A DNA stretch of 64,000 nucleotides, taken from NCBI RefSeq assembly GCF_030463565.1, contig NC_134654.1:19669702-19733701 (forward strand), in the 5' to 3' direction. This document shows, piece by piece, positions 1-11,420 of the stretch (position 1 is its first letter; every line of letters begins with the position of its first letter). The notes under the pieces were generated by a model that searched no databases, was not told the DNA's origin, and worked only from the letters and a program-made list of their open reading frames with translations. The stretch comes from Pelecanus crispus (Eukaryota > Chordata > Aves > Pelecaniformes > Pelecanidae). The translations under genes were made by a program, and so were the position numbers.

Positions 1-3000
1 GAGCCGGGGAGAGGGAGGAAAATAGCCGAGCTCTTGGCATGGAGACGCGTTTCTGCTCCGAAGGTTGGATCCTGAATTTGTGTGTGTGTTGTGGTTGAGC
101 TTTCCTTGCTTGCCAAAGTATCTTCCCCTGTCTTTTGCCCTCCCATCCTGCCTGCCTGGCTGGGCAGGAGGTGCCAGCGTGTCCTGTGGCCGTTCCTTGC
201 GTGGTGCCGGAGCTGGTGGCCGGCGACCCGCTGGCGTGTGCTTCACCTTGCTGGCCACGCGTGCGGGTGTTGGGGTAGGGGGGGGATGGAGGGCGGTAAG
301 CGGAGGAATGAATAACTCCATTTAATTCCCTGGCTTCCCTGCAAATCCTGCCTAATGGTGCATGTCTGAGTGGTTCCAAAATCTGCTCCTGGGTACGTCG
401 AGCTGTCGGGGAGCAATGTTGCAGCGAGCTGCTTCTGGGATGGCCGTGACCGTAGCCGTTTGCAGGCAGCAGGGACAGGCAGCGTGGCGTCACCCATGAG
501 ACTCGCGCTTTGCATGCATGAGCAGGACGGCCAGGATGAAAGAGGGGAAGCGAGGGAGGGGGTGTGTCGTGCCAAAATTGGCAGAGCTGGTGTGCTGCAG
601 CCCAACGGTGGGTCTCTCTCCTCCCGCCCTGCGTGGCACGGTGCAGCTTGCCCTCTTCCGGCATGGCAGCCCTGGGGAGGCACGAGGCCTCTTCTCCTGG
701 GCGTTCCCAGCCAGCTGCTGGGCATCGATGCTGGGAGGGAAACCACAGGGATGAGAGGAAACACTCAAGCCAGGGTGGAGCGAAACTGTGGCCAGAGAAA
801 GCTGCTCCCATGGCTGGCCCATACCATACCCTCAGGGCCCTGTCCGGGGGCGTGCTGAGTGCACCCGGTGCCCCTGGATGAGGACTTACCTGCGGGATCA
901 TCCTCCACTCTCCGCTGCCTCTGGAGAGCGCAGATGGCACCTTCTCGTCCCTCTCTCCATCTCTTGCTTACGCTTTCTCCTCTGGTTTGAGCCACTTCAA
1001 AGCATTCCTGAGAGCTGCTTGTAACTCAGAGCCTGGCGGGTGTTTCAGCAGCACAGGGCTTTGGGCTGGGTAGCCTCTGCTGCTGTGTGCGGGCCTCCGC
1101 TAGGCGCGGATGGTTTGGTCCCACTGTGGTTTGGCTTTTTGCATCTCCTGTTACATCCTTAGTGGAGCGCTGGGTCCCTTTCCTCTGCGCAGAGGCAGCG
1201 GGAGGCTTTGCAAAGGGTCGCTGGTGAGAAAGGGGACTCCTTAGTGATGGGATCTGGGGCTCTTTGTTCCAGAAAAGCATCCAAGGTGGGTTTTTCTCAG
1301 CCCTTGAGCTGCACATTGTGTTCAGCTGCTGCGAGGAGGAGAGACCCCTCATGCCTAGGATGGCTGTCACCCACTCCTGGACTGTGCAGCACCCAGGGAC
1401 CCCACGGGCAGGAAGACCCTGTGTGAGTGGTTTTGTGCAAAGATGCAAGAGCTCTTGCTAAACCCCGGGAGCATGTCTGCAAAACACTGATGTCAGAGTG
1501 CGTACGTGTTCCACTGACCTCTGCTGGAACTGGCTTTTCTGTGGGTGGTTCAGATGCGGCTGAGCTGTGGGCAGGGAGTCAGGCAGGGCACACGGGTGGT
1601 GTATGTAAGCATGGCGTATGCCTTCATCTAAGGCGGTTGTGCCTGGGGGCTTGGTGTGGGATGCTGAAGGCAACCCACTCCGCCCTCACTCAAGCATGAG
1701 TGGGTTGTGTGCTGTGAGGGACCCCAGAGCCACGTCCTCCATTTCGGTAGTGTTTCTGATACGCAGCTCCGGCTGCATATGGGGGAAATAGGTGGGCAGA
1801 AAGGCTGGTCTTGGGTCTTTTCCACAGACTCTGGCTTGGAGGGGTCAGTGCAGTCAGGGAAAGCCGCTCAGCAGGGCAGAAACAGAGGGAATGCAAAACC
1901 CTTGTGTGAGGGCAGAGGAAAACGGTGCTCAAGGAGATTTGGAGCACAAAAGTGACAATATCATCAGGTCATGCTGTTGGCTTCCAGGTCCATGGATTCG
2001 TAGGGCAAGCCACTTGGCTCACAGTGGTCCTGCTGCTGCCAGCTCGTGAGTGGGCTGTGCCAGCTGATGTACCTGGGGGTCTCGTGGGGCCACGGACTCC
2101 GGCACTGCTGCACTGGTGGAGAGGAGCAGGGAGCAGAGCTCAGCCTGCCCCAGGCTCCCCCCGCCGTGGCCTTGCAGGCAGCGGGACAGCTGGGGCTCTG
2201 ACTTTAGTGACTAACCAAAAGATGACTCAGATGAAAGCAGATCTGTGCAGCCCTGGGGGCCATGTCCCAGTCACTGTTCGGGCCCTAAACATGCTTTTAA
2301 TTAATACTCTGCTGTGGGTGGGAACAGCTGACTCCTGAGCTGAGTGTGTGGCTGTAGGATGGGGTGAGGGCACCCCAGGGCGGGCGGGAATTGGGCCTGG
2401 CCTCTTCTTTGAGGGCTGCTTTCCCACAGCTGCTAGAGCTTGGCCTGTCCCACAGGGTCCCCTCTGCCCAGGGAGAGCTCAGGCTTTCTTGCACAGAGCG
2501 GTGTCCCTGATCCAGGATCTGGCAATGACAAGCACCTCATGCTTCAGGGGAAGGCATCGAAGGTGCAAGGTGATGCTGTAGCTCTGCGCCTGGTTCACTG
2601 CCTGCTCTGGGGCAGCGAGGGTCTTCCTCAGTCTCGGTAGCACAGTACCAGTCTCAGGTGGTTCCTTTGGGTGCTCGGATAAGAAACACAATCTCATGTA
2701 ACATGCTAGTCCCTTTTACTCTGGTTAAACCATGTCTCTCACATTTCCACAAGCTAATACTGCATGAAAAGCCTTAGCTCTAAATTAATTTATTTCCAGG
2801 CATCATTCTCCAATGATTTTGGGGCCAGGGAGCTGTGCTCTGGCGCTGCTGCGTTCCTCGCATCTGCCGCTCCTCTCTGCCTTGCCAGATTGCTTTGGTG
2901 GCAGCAGCCTGGAGATGGCTCTCCTGTCTTTCCCTAGCAGATGGCTCTTTTGACTAGTCCAGATCTTTCAACAAAGCCTTACTTGTTAATGCCATGGGGC

Positions 3001-5872
3001 TCTTTACATCTTCTGAAAAGAAAAGGAAGGGTCCGTAGCACCCTGGGCAGTGGGGGTTTGGTTAGTGCAATGATGGGGTGGCAGGATGGGTGCAGCGCTG
3101 ATGGGAAAGGAGGTCTGATCTCCCAGGTAAATTATTAATGTTACCTTTAAAATTGTGCTGTGAAAACTCATTTTAAGAGTTAACAAATGATGAGTAAGTA
3201 ATTGTAACATCTGACTGTGAGTGGTGTGTGTTAAGCAGGGCCCAGCAGCAGGCGGCTGGGAGTGCTGTAGGTGCTTGCAAGCAATCTGCTGAACTCCAGC
3301 AGGAAGCATGAGTTGTTTGTTAACCCATTGGTGATCATCCTTAATCTTTGTTATATATATCCACTATGGATGTGTTTGTGTGTGCATATTCGTACAGAGT
3401 TTAACATGGTTTTAACCATCATACTGCGCACCTAAATGATTCGAGCAGCGAGGAGACAGCCTCTGTTTGCAGCATGCAGCTTTTGGAGGCTGTGCAGGCA
3501 GCAGCTCTCAGACTAAATGCATCAAGGCAGAGCATCCTCAGTGGTCCTGAGAGCCGCCTGGCAAGTACCACGTGCCTGGACTGAGCACTAGGAACGGAGA
3601 GTAGGGACCCTTTATGTGAATGCTGGAGGTGTGAAGGGGTTTTGCAAGGCAATTTGCTTGTTTCTTAATTTTTTTGGTTTTTTTAATAGAAGTTAATCTT
3701 TAAAATGTGTGTAGCAGGGCGGAGGGGTTGGGGTTGCTTCTAATCACTCTAGCTATCTTTTATGTCTCAGGTTTCTTGGTGTCCCTGTTATTCCTAGGAA
3801 ATGGCAGTTAACAGCCTGACATGTTTCTTTTTAGTGGTCTTCTCACAGCTTTGCGTCTTCTTTTACCAAACATTTTTCTTTTTTCTCTGGCTTGCAGCAT
3901 GTCACACGTGTGGGATGCCAGATTGGGCGTTTACAGTCTGGATGGTTCTACCTCCTGTTAGACCCCACTGCATCCATCCAGGCCTGGCCCCCAGGGACAC
4001 CTTCCTGTCTGTCCTGCTTTTGCTGGTAGCTGTTGGTCTGTCCTTAGTCCTCCCTTCTGCTGTCAGTGTCCTGCTGCTCGTGTCCCTACCTGGTGCTGAC
4101 CCCCGTGGTTTGCTGTGGTGTGCGATGCCCTGTCCCCCGAGGCTGTGGGCTTGCATGCTATGCACTGTAAAAGCTACCTGCAGCTTTTTTCCCCCAAGTT
4201 TCTTGTTCAGGCATTTACCTTTATCCTAGACGTTGTGTAGTAACCTGTTGTGACTGCAGGTTTCAGCTCATTTAATAGTAGGTCCATGCAGGCCTTCTCT
4301 CAGGGAAGGGTTTGGGTTTCATGAGGCTGCGCAGTTGCCTCCGCAGACGGTTGTGTTTGCAGCATGCTCTGTGCTGCTCCCAGCCTGCTCTTGGCTGCCT
4401 GCTCCTGCCTGGCCAGTGGATGCATTCTCATCGTTGTCTGAGGCATGTCAAGGTATGAAGCATTATCCATTTCCTGATGTCTGCTCTTAAATCTGCTGGA
4501 ATTTCTGCTCATCTCCATTAAATACAATCCTGTTGTGGGGCACAACTCATCTTTTGCCTGACAGCACAAGTAATGCTTCTTGACACCACTGTTGAACCTG
4601 GCTAACCCCGGGGCGGGAGCTCCTTTGCTACCTGCCCTCCTGCTTCATACTGGATGACTTGGAGCCTCCCAGCAGAGCAATTCCTATGCTGCTGGGGTGA
4701 GGGAGGACGTTTCTCATGCAAGTCAGGGCGCTTCCAAGGTCCAGCATACCATAATGCTGAGTAGGAGCAAGTACGTAGTTAGGGAAGTATGTCTGGGTCA
4801 ACACATGTCTTCTGTTGCCTTAATGATCTCAGAAGCACAATATCTATGTCCTGTTGGCTTCTCCATGTGATACTCGCAGCTGGAACTAATGGACAGAAAA
4901 ATTTGTTAGAGAGCAGTGATGCCTTGTGCTGGGACCACTGTAGTCAGGCTCAGGGCTCTGTGGCTGGACCCTGGCATATGGGCAGTAGGGAAGGTCCTGA
5001 TGGGCGGCGAGTCCTATTTCAGGGACTGTCTGATACCTGAGAAAATTTAGGTGAAATTTCTTGCTCTGCCCCAGATTTTCTCTAAGTCCTTGGGAAAAGG
5101 CATTTGTGCTCCCATTGCCCATTGATTTTGGGTGAGCATCTGGTGTTTGGGTCTCCGTGCTGAAGTGCTCTGTAGGCAAAGGGGGGATTGGAGCAGTGCC
5201 TGCCAGCGTGGGGGAGCTCAGAAGTGCAGCTGGAAGCTTGAAGCTGTTCTGACACTGCAGCAAAGGGAGTTGTGATTCTCTAACACAGGTGCGTGCATGC
5301 GATCTGAAGCAGTTCCACCAGGAGTAGTAGTGCTTGATGGCCACTCTGAAGAGCTGATGGAGACAGCATCCTTTACATATGTGGTTAACCAGTGTCCATG
5401 GGTAATGACCTCTTTATGCTGAGTTTCTTGGGCTATGCCCACCGCTTCTTTCCAACGGCTTCTGTTTGCAAGGGCAGCTTCCTTGCCTAAGCACCAACAC
5501 TGAAAATTAATTTCCCCATTGTCATCTCTGAGTGGGATACGGCATCCCCTCTGCCTCTTCGCTAATACTTCAGGCTGCTGTTGTTATATTTATTTGTCCT
5601 GTGCTAGCGCCTGGGTATGCGTCCCCAGCACAGGAAGACTCAGAGCCCTTGCTGCTGGATTGAGCTGCTGTTTGAGTGGGAGGTGAAATGAAATAGCCCT
5701 TCAGTGTAACATTCAGAAGAGCGATGGGATGCCGATTCTAAGAGTGTTGTTAGAGACTTATAAACAGCTCTGTTTTGTGGCTTGGGGGAGAATGGGCATG
5801 ATTTTACAGGTGAATAAAATGCATTAGTTTTACAAGCAATAATCACGCAATAAACCTGAAAGTGCATTTTTT
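1..5872. other. Non-coding DNA, no gene seen
   Basis: The first 300 bases are moderately GC- and CpG-rich and could be the edge of a CpG island or first exon lying outside the window. After that the sequence is unremarkable. It has a consensus AP-1 heptamer TGACTCA at 2223-2229 and T-rich stretches around 3665-3690 and 3860-3890. The short open frames show no similarity to known proteins. The stretch is likely intron of a longer SEPT9 isoform or intergenic DNA before it. Confidence 0.5.
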
Positions 5873-6115
5873 CATAGAATCATAGAGCAGCCCAGGTTGG
5901 AAGGGACCTCAAAAGATCACCTGGTCCAGCCTTTTGTGGGAAAGGGAGCCTAGATGAGATTATCTAGCACCATGTCCAATCACATCTTGAAAACCTCCAA
6001 GTGATGGGGACTCTACCATGTCTCTGGGGAGGTTGTTCCACTGACTGATTGTTCTCACTGTAAAAAAAAGTCTGTCTTGTATCAAAAGGAAGATTTTTTT
6101 TTTTTTTTTTTCCCC
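5873..6115 (-). mobile_element. CR1 LINE 3' fragment, minus orientation
   Basis: The sequence starts with CATAGAATCATAGA, the reverse complement of the CR1 3' terminus. It then continues through the typical complement of the CR1 3' end (GGTTGGAAGGGACCTC and onward) to the region before the T18 run at 6094-6111. It is more divergent than the 7.75-kb copy and its 5' edge is uncertain. The T-run probably expanded within or at the edge of the element. Confidence 0.88.
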
Positions 6116-7749
6116 CTTGGTCTGGTCCATGTCTGTGTGAAGCTGGTGCTACATAAACAGGTCTGTATTAATTTTGTGATTACATCATTACCAGATACCT
6201 TATAAACTAAAGCAGTTGTTCTTGGAGCAAATTCTGGTTTCCAGTGAAACAAATTTGGGGCGCAGTAAGTGTGATTGGATACAGGATTTGTGAGGGAGCC
6301 TGCCATTAATTAGCTCTGCAACATCTCCAGGTTGCAGCTTTGACCACGAGCTGGCAGGAAGGTTGTAGCTTGAGGCTGCGGAAATAAAGGTTTGTTTGCA
6401 TTTCACTCCTGGCTGTCTGATCCAGAAAATTAAACCGTATCATCAAGACAACCAAGTTTGATCTCTGGTGCACTGGAGCAGAGAAATACTTACATTTGGT
6501 TCTTTTGTTGTCTGAAATGTTGATTCTTCAAAGTCCCATTGGCTTTGGAGAAGTGGGGTCAAGGCACAGAAGTGTGGGCACCCTCTGGTGTGGCTGCTAG
6601 TGAAGGTATTGCTCCATATATTCAGAAATTACTCGCTCCCTGATTCCCCCTGTGCTGGGCCCTCCCTCTGTGGCTTCCCCACCTGGGGCAGCATCTGTAT
6701 ACAGCTGTGGCACCCCCTTGCTGGCAGCCCACCCCTCTCCCTTCCTTACTGATGAGTGCAGGACATGCTTTTTTTTATTGGTTTCAGTTGCTTTTTCTTT
6801 CCAGGGCTATGTGCTTCAAGTTCTTAGTCATGGTGCTGGAGCAGGGGTTGTGGTGATGTAGGCAAGACCTTGCTGACGCGGAGGGAGGCTGACATGGGGG
6901 GTTTTGGGGCCAGGGGCACGTGCTCGGTAGGCGCTGGGTGTTTTCTGAGTGCCTGATCCCTTGCAGTGGCAGGGACCACCAGGCCTGCCCAGCATACACG
7001 GGATGGAGGGATTCACAGTGGCTGAGCATCTCTGATGAAGCCAGAGCCTTTGTCGAGGGCAATGTGTGTTTGAGTCCATCTGGGTGGTTTAGGGGGGACA
7101 GATGGAAAGAGTTAAAATCCTGAATGCTTGGCAGGGATGCTTGCTTTGAGGGGCACCTAGGAAGCTTGAAGGCAGCTCCTAGGGAGTCGAGTGGTGTGAA
7201 GCTGCAGGTTGAGAAGACTGGATCAGGACTTGGATCCAGGCTTTGAGCCAAGGACCTGTTTCTGCTTTACCATCAGACTGGTGAGAGCAGCCGTGCTGGG
7301 CAGAGCTGCACAGCGGTGTGGGTAAGGCTGCTTTCGGTGCCTGGGTCTGGGATTTTGTCCCTGTGCTGCTGAGTTGTGTGAGCTACAGCAAGTCATGGGC
7401 TCCCTCTGTTTTGCTGTCTCCAAGATGTTTGCTTGGACTTTGAGGTTTGGGCAGGTCCCTATTTGAGATCAGGGGAACCGCCTGGTCCTGTGTGAGGGTC
7501 TGTATCTCTGCACTTTCCTCAGAAGCACCTGGTGCTGACCAGTCCATGAGCTGTTGTACCAGCTGGTCCCTGGCTCTACCCAGTCTATAAGCAAAGAGCT
7601 TTCAAGATCATCTTGTCTAAGCATATTGGGAAATACAGGGCATCGTACTGCATACCCCACTGCTTGGCCAGGTGGGAATCCTGGCTTGGGAGGCTTGTCC
7701 CAGACCATGGTCGTGCTTTCTCCTGCACAGGAGTGTTTTGGTGGACTGC
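6116..7749. other. Non-coding DNA between the two CR1 copies
   Basis: No exon is recognisable. The segment around 7335-7430 resembles the reverse complement of a MIR/CORE-SINE. The rest shows no repeat or gene that I can name. Confidence 0.5.
7335..7430 (-). repeat. MIR-like (CORE-SINE) relic
   Basis: 'GAGTTGTGTGAGCTACAGCA', AGTCATGGGCTCCCTCTGTT and TTGCTGTCTCC resemble the reverse-complemented MIR order (ctgtgtgaccttgggcaagtcact, then cctctctgtgcctcagtttcc) with many substitutions. Confidence 0.4.
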
Positions 7750-8113
7750 TCTGTTACTGAACTACCTGAAAGGAGGTTGTAGTGAGGTGGGTCTTGGTCT
7801 CTTCTCCCATGTAGTTAGCGATAGGACGAGAGGAAATGGGCTTAAGCTGCACCAGGGGAGGTTTAGGTTGGAAATTAGGAAAAATTTCTTTATGGAAAGG
7901 GTGCTCAAGAATTGGAACAGGCTGCCCAGAGAGGTGGTGGAGTCACCATCCCTGGAAGTGTTCAAAAAACAGGTAGATGTGGCACTTTGGGACATGGTTT
8001 AGTCTAGTCTACCCTTGATTGGTTTAGAGTGGACTTGGTAGTGTAGGTTAATGGTTGGACTGGATGATCTTAAAGGTCTTTTTTCAACCTAAACGATTCT
8101 ATGATTCTATGAT
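7750..8113 (+). mobile_element. CR1 LINE 3' fragment, plus orientation
   Basis: This is a 5'-truncated copy of the avian CR1 non-LTR retrotransposon. It ends in the diagnostic 3' repeat ATTCTATGATTCTATGAT at 8096-8113. About 80 codons of the C-terminal end of the CR1 ORF2 (reverse transcriptase protein) are readable without a break, and they end at the natural stop TAG at 8000-8002. A 3' UTR of about 110 nt follows. The 5' edge is approximate. The element cannot move by itself because the endonuclease and most of the polymerase are missing. Confidence 0.92.
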
Positions 8114-8189
8114 GTTGCTGTGACAGTGCTGTTGGGACCCAGCTGTGGTCAGAGTTTTTGGGTGATGACTGCTGTAAGTGCACCTGGAG

Positions 8190-8310
8190 ACAAGGTCCTG
8201 AAGACTTGTACAGAGACAGAGTGAATTGCCTGCGACTGCGCAAGGGATCAGCATCAGATCTCCCGCTTCCCAGTCCAGAGACCTGTTTCCTTGACTACAC
8301 AACCTGTAAA
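8190..8310 (+). repeat. MIR-like (CORE-SINE) relic
   Basis: The segment 'gtgaattgcctgcgactg', followed later by CTTCCCAGTCCAGAGACCTG, matches the 3' half of MIR-type elements in forward orientation. It starts shortly after the 3' end of the CR1 copy at 8113. Confidence 0.5.
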
Positions 8311-8689
8311 GGAGAAAGAAGAGGCTTTTTTAACTGCTTCACCTGGCCTTTGCAAACCTGTACCCCTTAAAGAGTGCTCCAGAAACTCCTTGCTGCTTTT
8401 TTTAGCACATATGTGGAGGGGATCCCTGTGTAAGAAGCACCTTGGTTGGCTTCACTGACCACCTGAATGCCTCCGAGAAGTAGGTGCCTCCTGGGGCCAG
8501 CGGACTGAGGTCCCTGGAGTGACTTTACAAGACCCCAGCGGGGGTCATTCCGCATTTCCAGTGAGGTTAGCAGCAGCTGTATCCCAGCGGCCTTGGTCGC
8601 TGGTTTCCAGTGGGCTAAGGGCGGAGATCATCGTCCCCAGAGGCTTCAGCCTTGCATCTCTTCGAGTCTTTCGCTCCCAGTGACTCGCC

Positions 8690-9005
8690 CCCATCCCCAT
8701 CCCCAGGCCTGCGTCGGGGCTGGGAGCGGGTGCCCGTGGCCGGGCAGCTCCTGGGGCCGCCGGGCGGGGCGGGGAGGCGCCGGGTGCTGCCCCTTTCCCT
8801 GCCAAACCCCGGCTCCGGAGGGGCCGGGCCGGTGCCGGTAGGGGGCGCTGTCCGCTGCCGGGCCTCGGGGGCGGGGGGCAGCGGGGCTGCCGGCCTCCCC
8901 CTGCCCTGCCCCGAACCTCTGCCCGCCGCCGCGCCGCTCGTCCCCTGCCCCGGCGCTGGCGGGTCCCCCGGGAGCTCCCTGCGCCCGCCGGCTTCAATTG
9001 CCCCT
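8690..9005. promoter_or_regulatory. Small CpG island upstream of the main SEPTIN9 promoter
   Basis: About 300 bp of very GC-rich, CpG-dense sequence stands out from its surroundings. It carries several GC boxes and a near-perfect CTCF-type motif at 8835-8848. It could be an alternative promoter for a longer SEPT9 isoform, a promoter of an unrecognised non-coding transcript, or an enhancer-type island. No exon with a convincing start codon and donor was found in it on either strand. The open frames here on both strands follow from GC content. Confidence 0.6.
8835..8848 (+). promoter_or_regulatory. CTCF-like motif
   Basis: The sequence CCGGTAGGGGGCGC matches 13 of 14 positions of the vertebrate CTCF core consensus CCASYAGRGGGCRS; only the third base differs. 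It lies in the middle of the 8.7-9.0 kb CpG island. Binding is inferred from the motif alone. Confidence 0.5.
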
Positions 9006-10262
9006 CGAAGCAGGCGTGGGACTGCGGTTGTGTTCAGCTGTAAAAAGGCAAATAGTTGCTGAGGGTTACAGCAGAGGATAATAAATTCTGATATGTGCAT
9101 ATATGGAGGGATTTCATTCAGCAAAAAGCGATAGTTTTTTCTTACTACATTGCTAAAAGCATCTGGTTGCCCCTCTCCTAAACAGATCAGCTTTTTGGCA
9201 CATCTTTTATTTACCAATGAGTCAGGATTTAAGCTGCACCGGGAGGGAATGATCTCGTGGCAATTAGAAGCTGGGCTGTTGGAGTCCTTTTCCTGCTCTT
9301 CCACTAAATTGCTTTGTATCCTTGCGTAAATCATTTAACACATGTGCTCTAACTTCCTATATGGAAAATGAAGTAGATACTTTCCGCTTTTCATAGGCAC
9401 TTCAGGATCCTCTGCTAGACAGCTGTGAGGGATTTGTCATGATAAGGCTGGGAATTTGACCCCTTAGAGACGCCGGCACCCCTGTGCAGGGCTGGGATGA
9501 GGCTCCTTACAGGGTGGAGGCGATGGCTGGTGCTAATCTGAGATGTGGAGCTGGGGAGTAGCTGAACATCAGGCTGGAGACTTGAATAGTTCTCACTGGA
9601 TCCATTGCTGCTGGGGAGCATGGGCCAACGAGCAAGAACATGGGATTTATTCCCAGGCCGCGATGTCCATCCTTCAGTCACCGCTGGCATGGCAAGTGCA
9701 GGCAGAGCTTCTTCCAGTGGGACTCTGGTCCCAAGTGGTGCAATGTCACCTGCCAGTGCCATGTTCACAGCTAGAGCACCACCAAACAGCAGCTGATGTG
9801 TCTCTTCTCTGCCCCACTTGTCAGCAAGAGCCATCTGACTCTCCTCTGTTCACTGGGGAGGTGGAAGGGTGTATAAACCTGTTTGTCTTTCCCTGCTGTC
9901 TTTAAATATTGCCCCCTCTCCCCCTGGAGGTGATGATCTTCTCCTCGTATAGGCCTGCCATTTCCCCCAATTTGTCTCCCTGATTCCCCCTCCCCAACCC
10001 TGAAGCATTTAGCAGTTTTGCTTTCTTGCTTTCCTTCTCCCCTGTGGCTTCTCTCGGCTCTGTAAGGTCAATGGGACTTGGAATAACAAGGCTGGAGTGG
10101 CCACTCCAGAAACGCTCACCAGGAGGGCTCATGTTTAAGTAAGCATTCACTGATTTATCAGGATATAGGCAAAGAAGGAAGTCTTGAGAGCAGATGAACT
10201 CTTGGGCCAGGAAGGGGTGGTCTTCAGCACCTAAAATATTTACCATTTCTTCCCTCTGTTGC
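9006..10262. other. AT-rich flank of the small CpG island and unannotated DNA up to the LTR
   Basis: Base composition falls abruptly at the island edge. The 9050-9400 segment is AT-rich, with a CCAAT box at 9214 overlapping an AP-1-type TGAGTCA at 9218-9224. It reads like non-coding regulatory DNA rather than exon. From about 9900 to 10100 the + strand is pyrimidine-rich. No gene is supported. Confidence 0.4.
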
Positions 10263-10267
10263 ATTCT

Positions 10268-11420
10268 TGTCTTGGGTTTGCGTGGCAAGGTTTTGGTAAC
10301 GGGGGGGGTACAGGGGTGGCTTCTGTGAGAAGCTGCTAGAAGCTTCCCCTGTGTCTGATAGAGCCAATGCCAGCCAGCTCCAACACGGACCCACCGCTGG
10401 CCAAGGCCCAGCCAGTCAGTGACAGTGGTAGCACCTCTGGGATAACATATTTAAGAAGGGGGAAAAAAAACAACCAACCAAACAAGGGGACACAAACTGC
10501 AGCTGGCGTGAGAACGTGTGAGAGGAACGACTGCAGACACCAAGGTCAGCGAAGAAGGAGGGGAGGAGGTGCTCCAGGCACCAGAGCAGAGATTCCCCTG
10601 CAGCCCCTGGTGAAGACCATGGTGAGGCAGGCTGTGCCCCTGCAGCCCATGGAGGTACCCGGTGGAGCAGATATCCACCTGCAGCCCGGGGACGACCCCA
10701 CGCCGGAGCAGGGGGATGTGCCCAAAGGAGGCTGTGACCCCATGGGAAGCCCACGCCGGAGCAGGCTCCTGGCAGGACCTGTGGACCCATGGAGAGAGGA
10801 GCCCAGGCTGGAGCAGGTTTTCTGGCAGGACTTGTGACCCCATGGGGGACCCACGCTGGAGCAGTCTGCTCCTGAAGGACTGCACCCTGTGGAAGGGACC
10901 CACGCTGGAGCAGTTCGTGAACAACTGTAGCCCCTGGGAAGGATACATGTTGGAGAAGTTCCTGGAGGACTGTCTCCTGTGGGAGGGACCCCATGCTGGA
11001 GCAGGGGAAGAGTGTGAGGAGTCCTCCCCTGAGGAGGAAGGAGCAGCAGAGACAACGTGTGATGAACTGATTGCAACCCCTATTTCCCATCCCCCTGCGC
11101 CGCTCAGGGGGAGGAGGTAGAGAAAATTGGGAGTGAAGTTGATCACAGGAAGAAGGGGGAGGAGTGGGGGGGGAAAGTGTTTTAAGATTTGGTTTTATTT
11201 CTCATTACCCTACTCAGTTTGGATTGGTAATAAATTAAATTGATTTTCCCCAGGTTGAGTCTGTTTTGCCTGTGATGGTAATTGCTGAGTGATCTCCCTG
11301 TCCTTATCTTGACCCATGAGCTTTTTCATTACATTTTCCTCTCCCATGTCCATTTGAGAAGGGGAGTGATAGAACAGCTTTGGTGGGCACTTGGCATCTA
11401 GCTGGGGTCAAACCACCACA
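10268..11420 (+). mobile_element. Solo LTR of an endogenous retrovirus, with 5-bp target duplication
   Basis: The element is 1153 bp, begins with TG and ends with CA, and is flanked on both sides by the same 5 bp, ATTCT (10263-10267 and 11421-11425). It has LTR hallmarks: a TATA-like ATATTTAA at 10447 and a polyadenylation signal AATAAA at 11229-11234 in the 3' quarter. There is no internal retroviral region and no second copy in the window, so this is a solo LTR left by recombination between two LTRs. Residues 10661-11004 contain a degenerate repeat of about 48 nt. The sequence closely resembles an LTR I recall as widespread in neoavian genomes. A 5-bp duplication would fit an ERVL-like family, but the family name is uncertain. 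Open frames inside it (for example 10367-10837) are not genes. Confidence 0.9.
10661..11004 (+). repeat. Degenerate ~48-nt tandem repeat inside the LTR
   Basis: A core close to CCACGCTGGAGCAG recurs about eight times, near 10661, 10701, 10752, 10806, 10853, 10901, 10949 and 10992. The steps are about 40-53 nt. The unit also carries a C-C-C-[AG]-T-G-G-like stretch. The array lies between the TATA-like box and the polyadenylation signal, so it would be within the transcribed R region if the LTR promoter were used. Confidence 0.75.

Noticed and set aside
7613-8002. 129-codon plus-strand frame
   Set aside because: Its C-terminal part is the CR1 ORF2 end; it is part of a truncated retrotransposon and not a host gene. 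The upstream part is random sequence.
8615-9334. 239-codon minus-strand frame and a 136-codon plus-strand frame over the small CpG island
   Set aside because: Composition-driven low-complexity frames with no similarity to known proteins and no splice structure.
10367-11146. Long frames on both strands between 10.4 and 11.1 kb
   Set aside because: They lie wholly inside the solo LTR and follow its internal 48-nt repeat; they are not retroviral or host genes.
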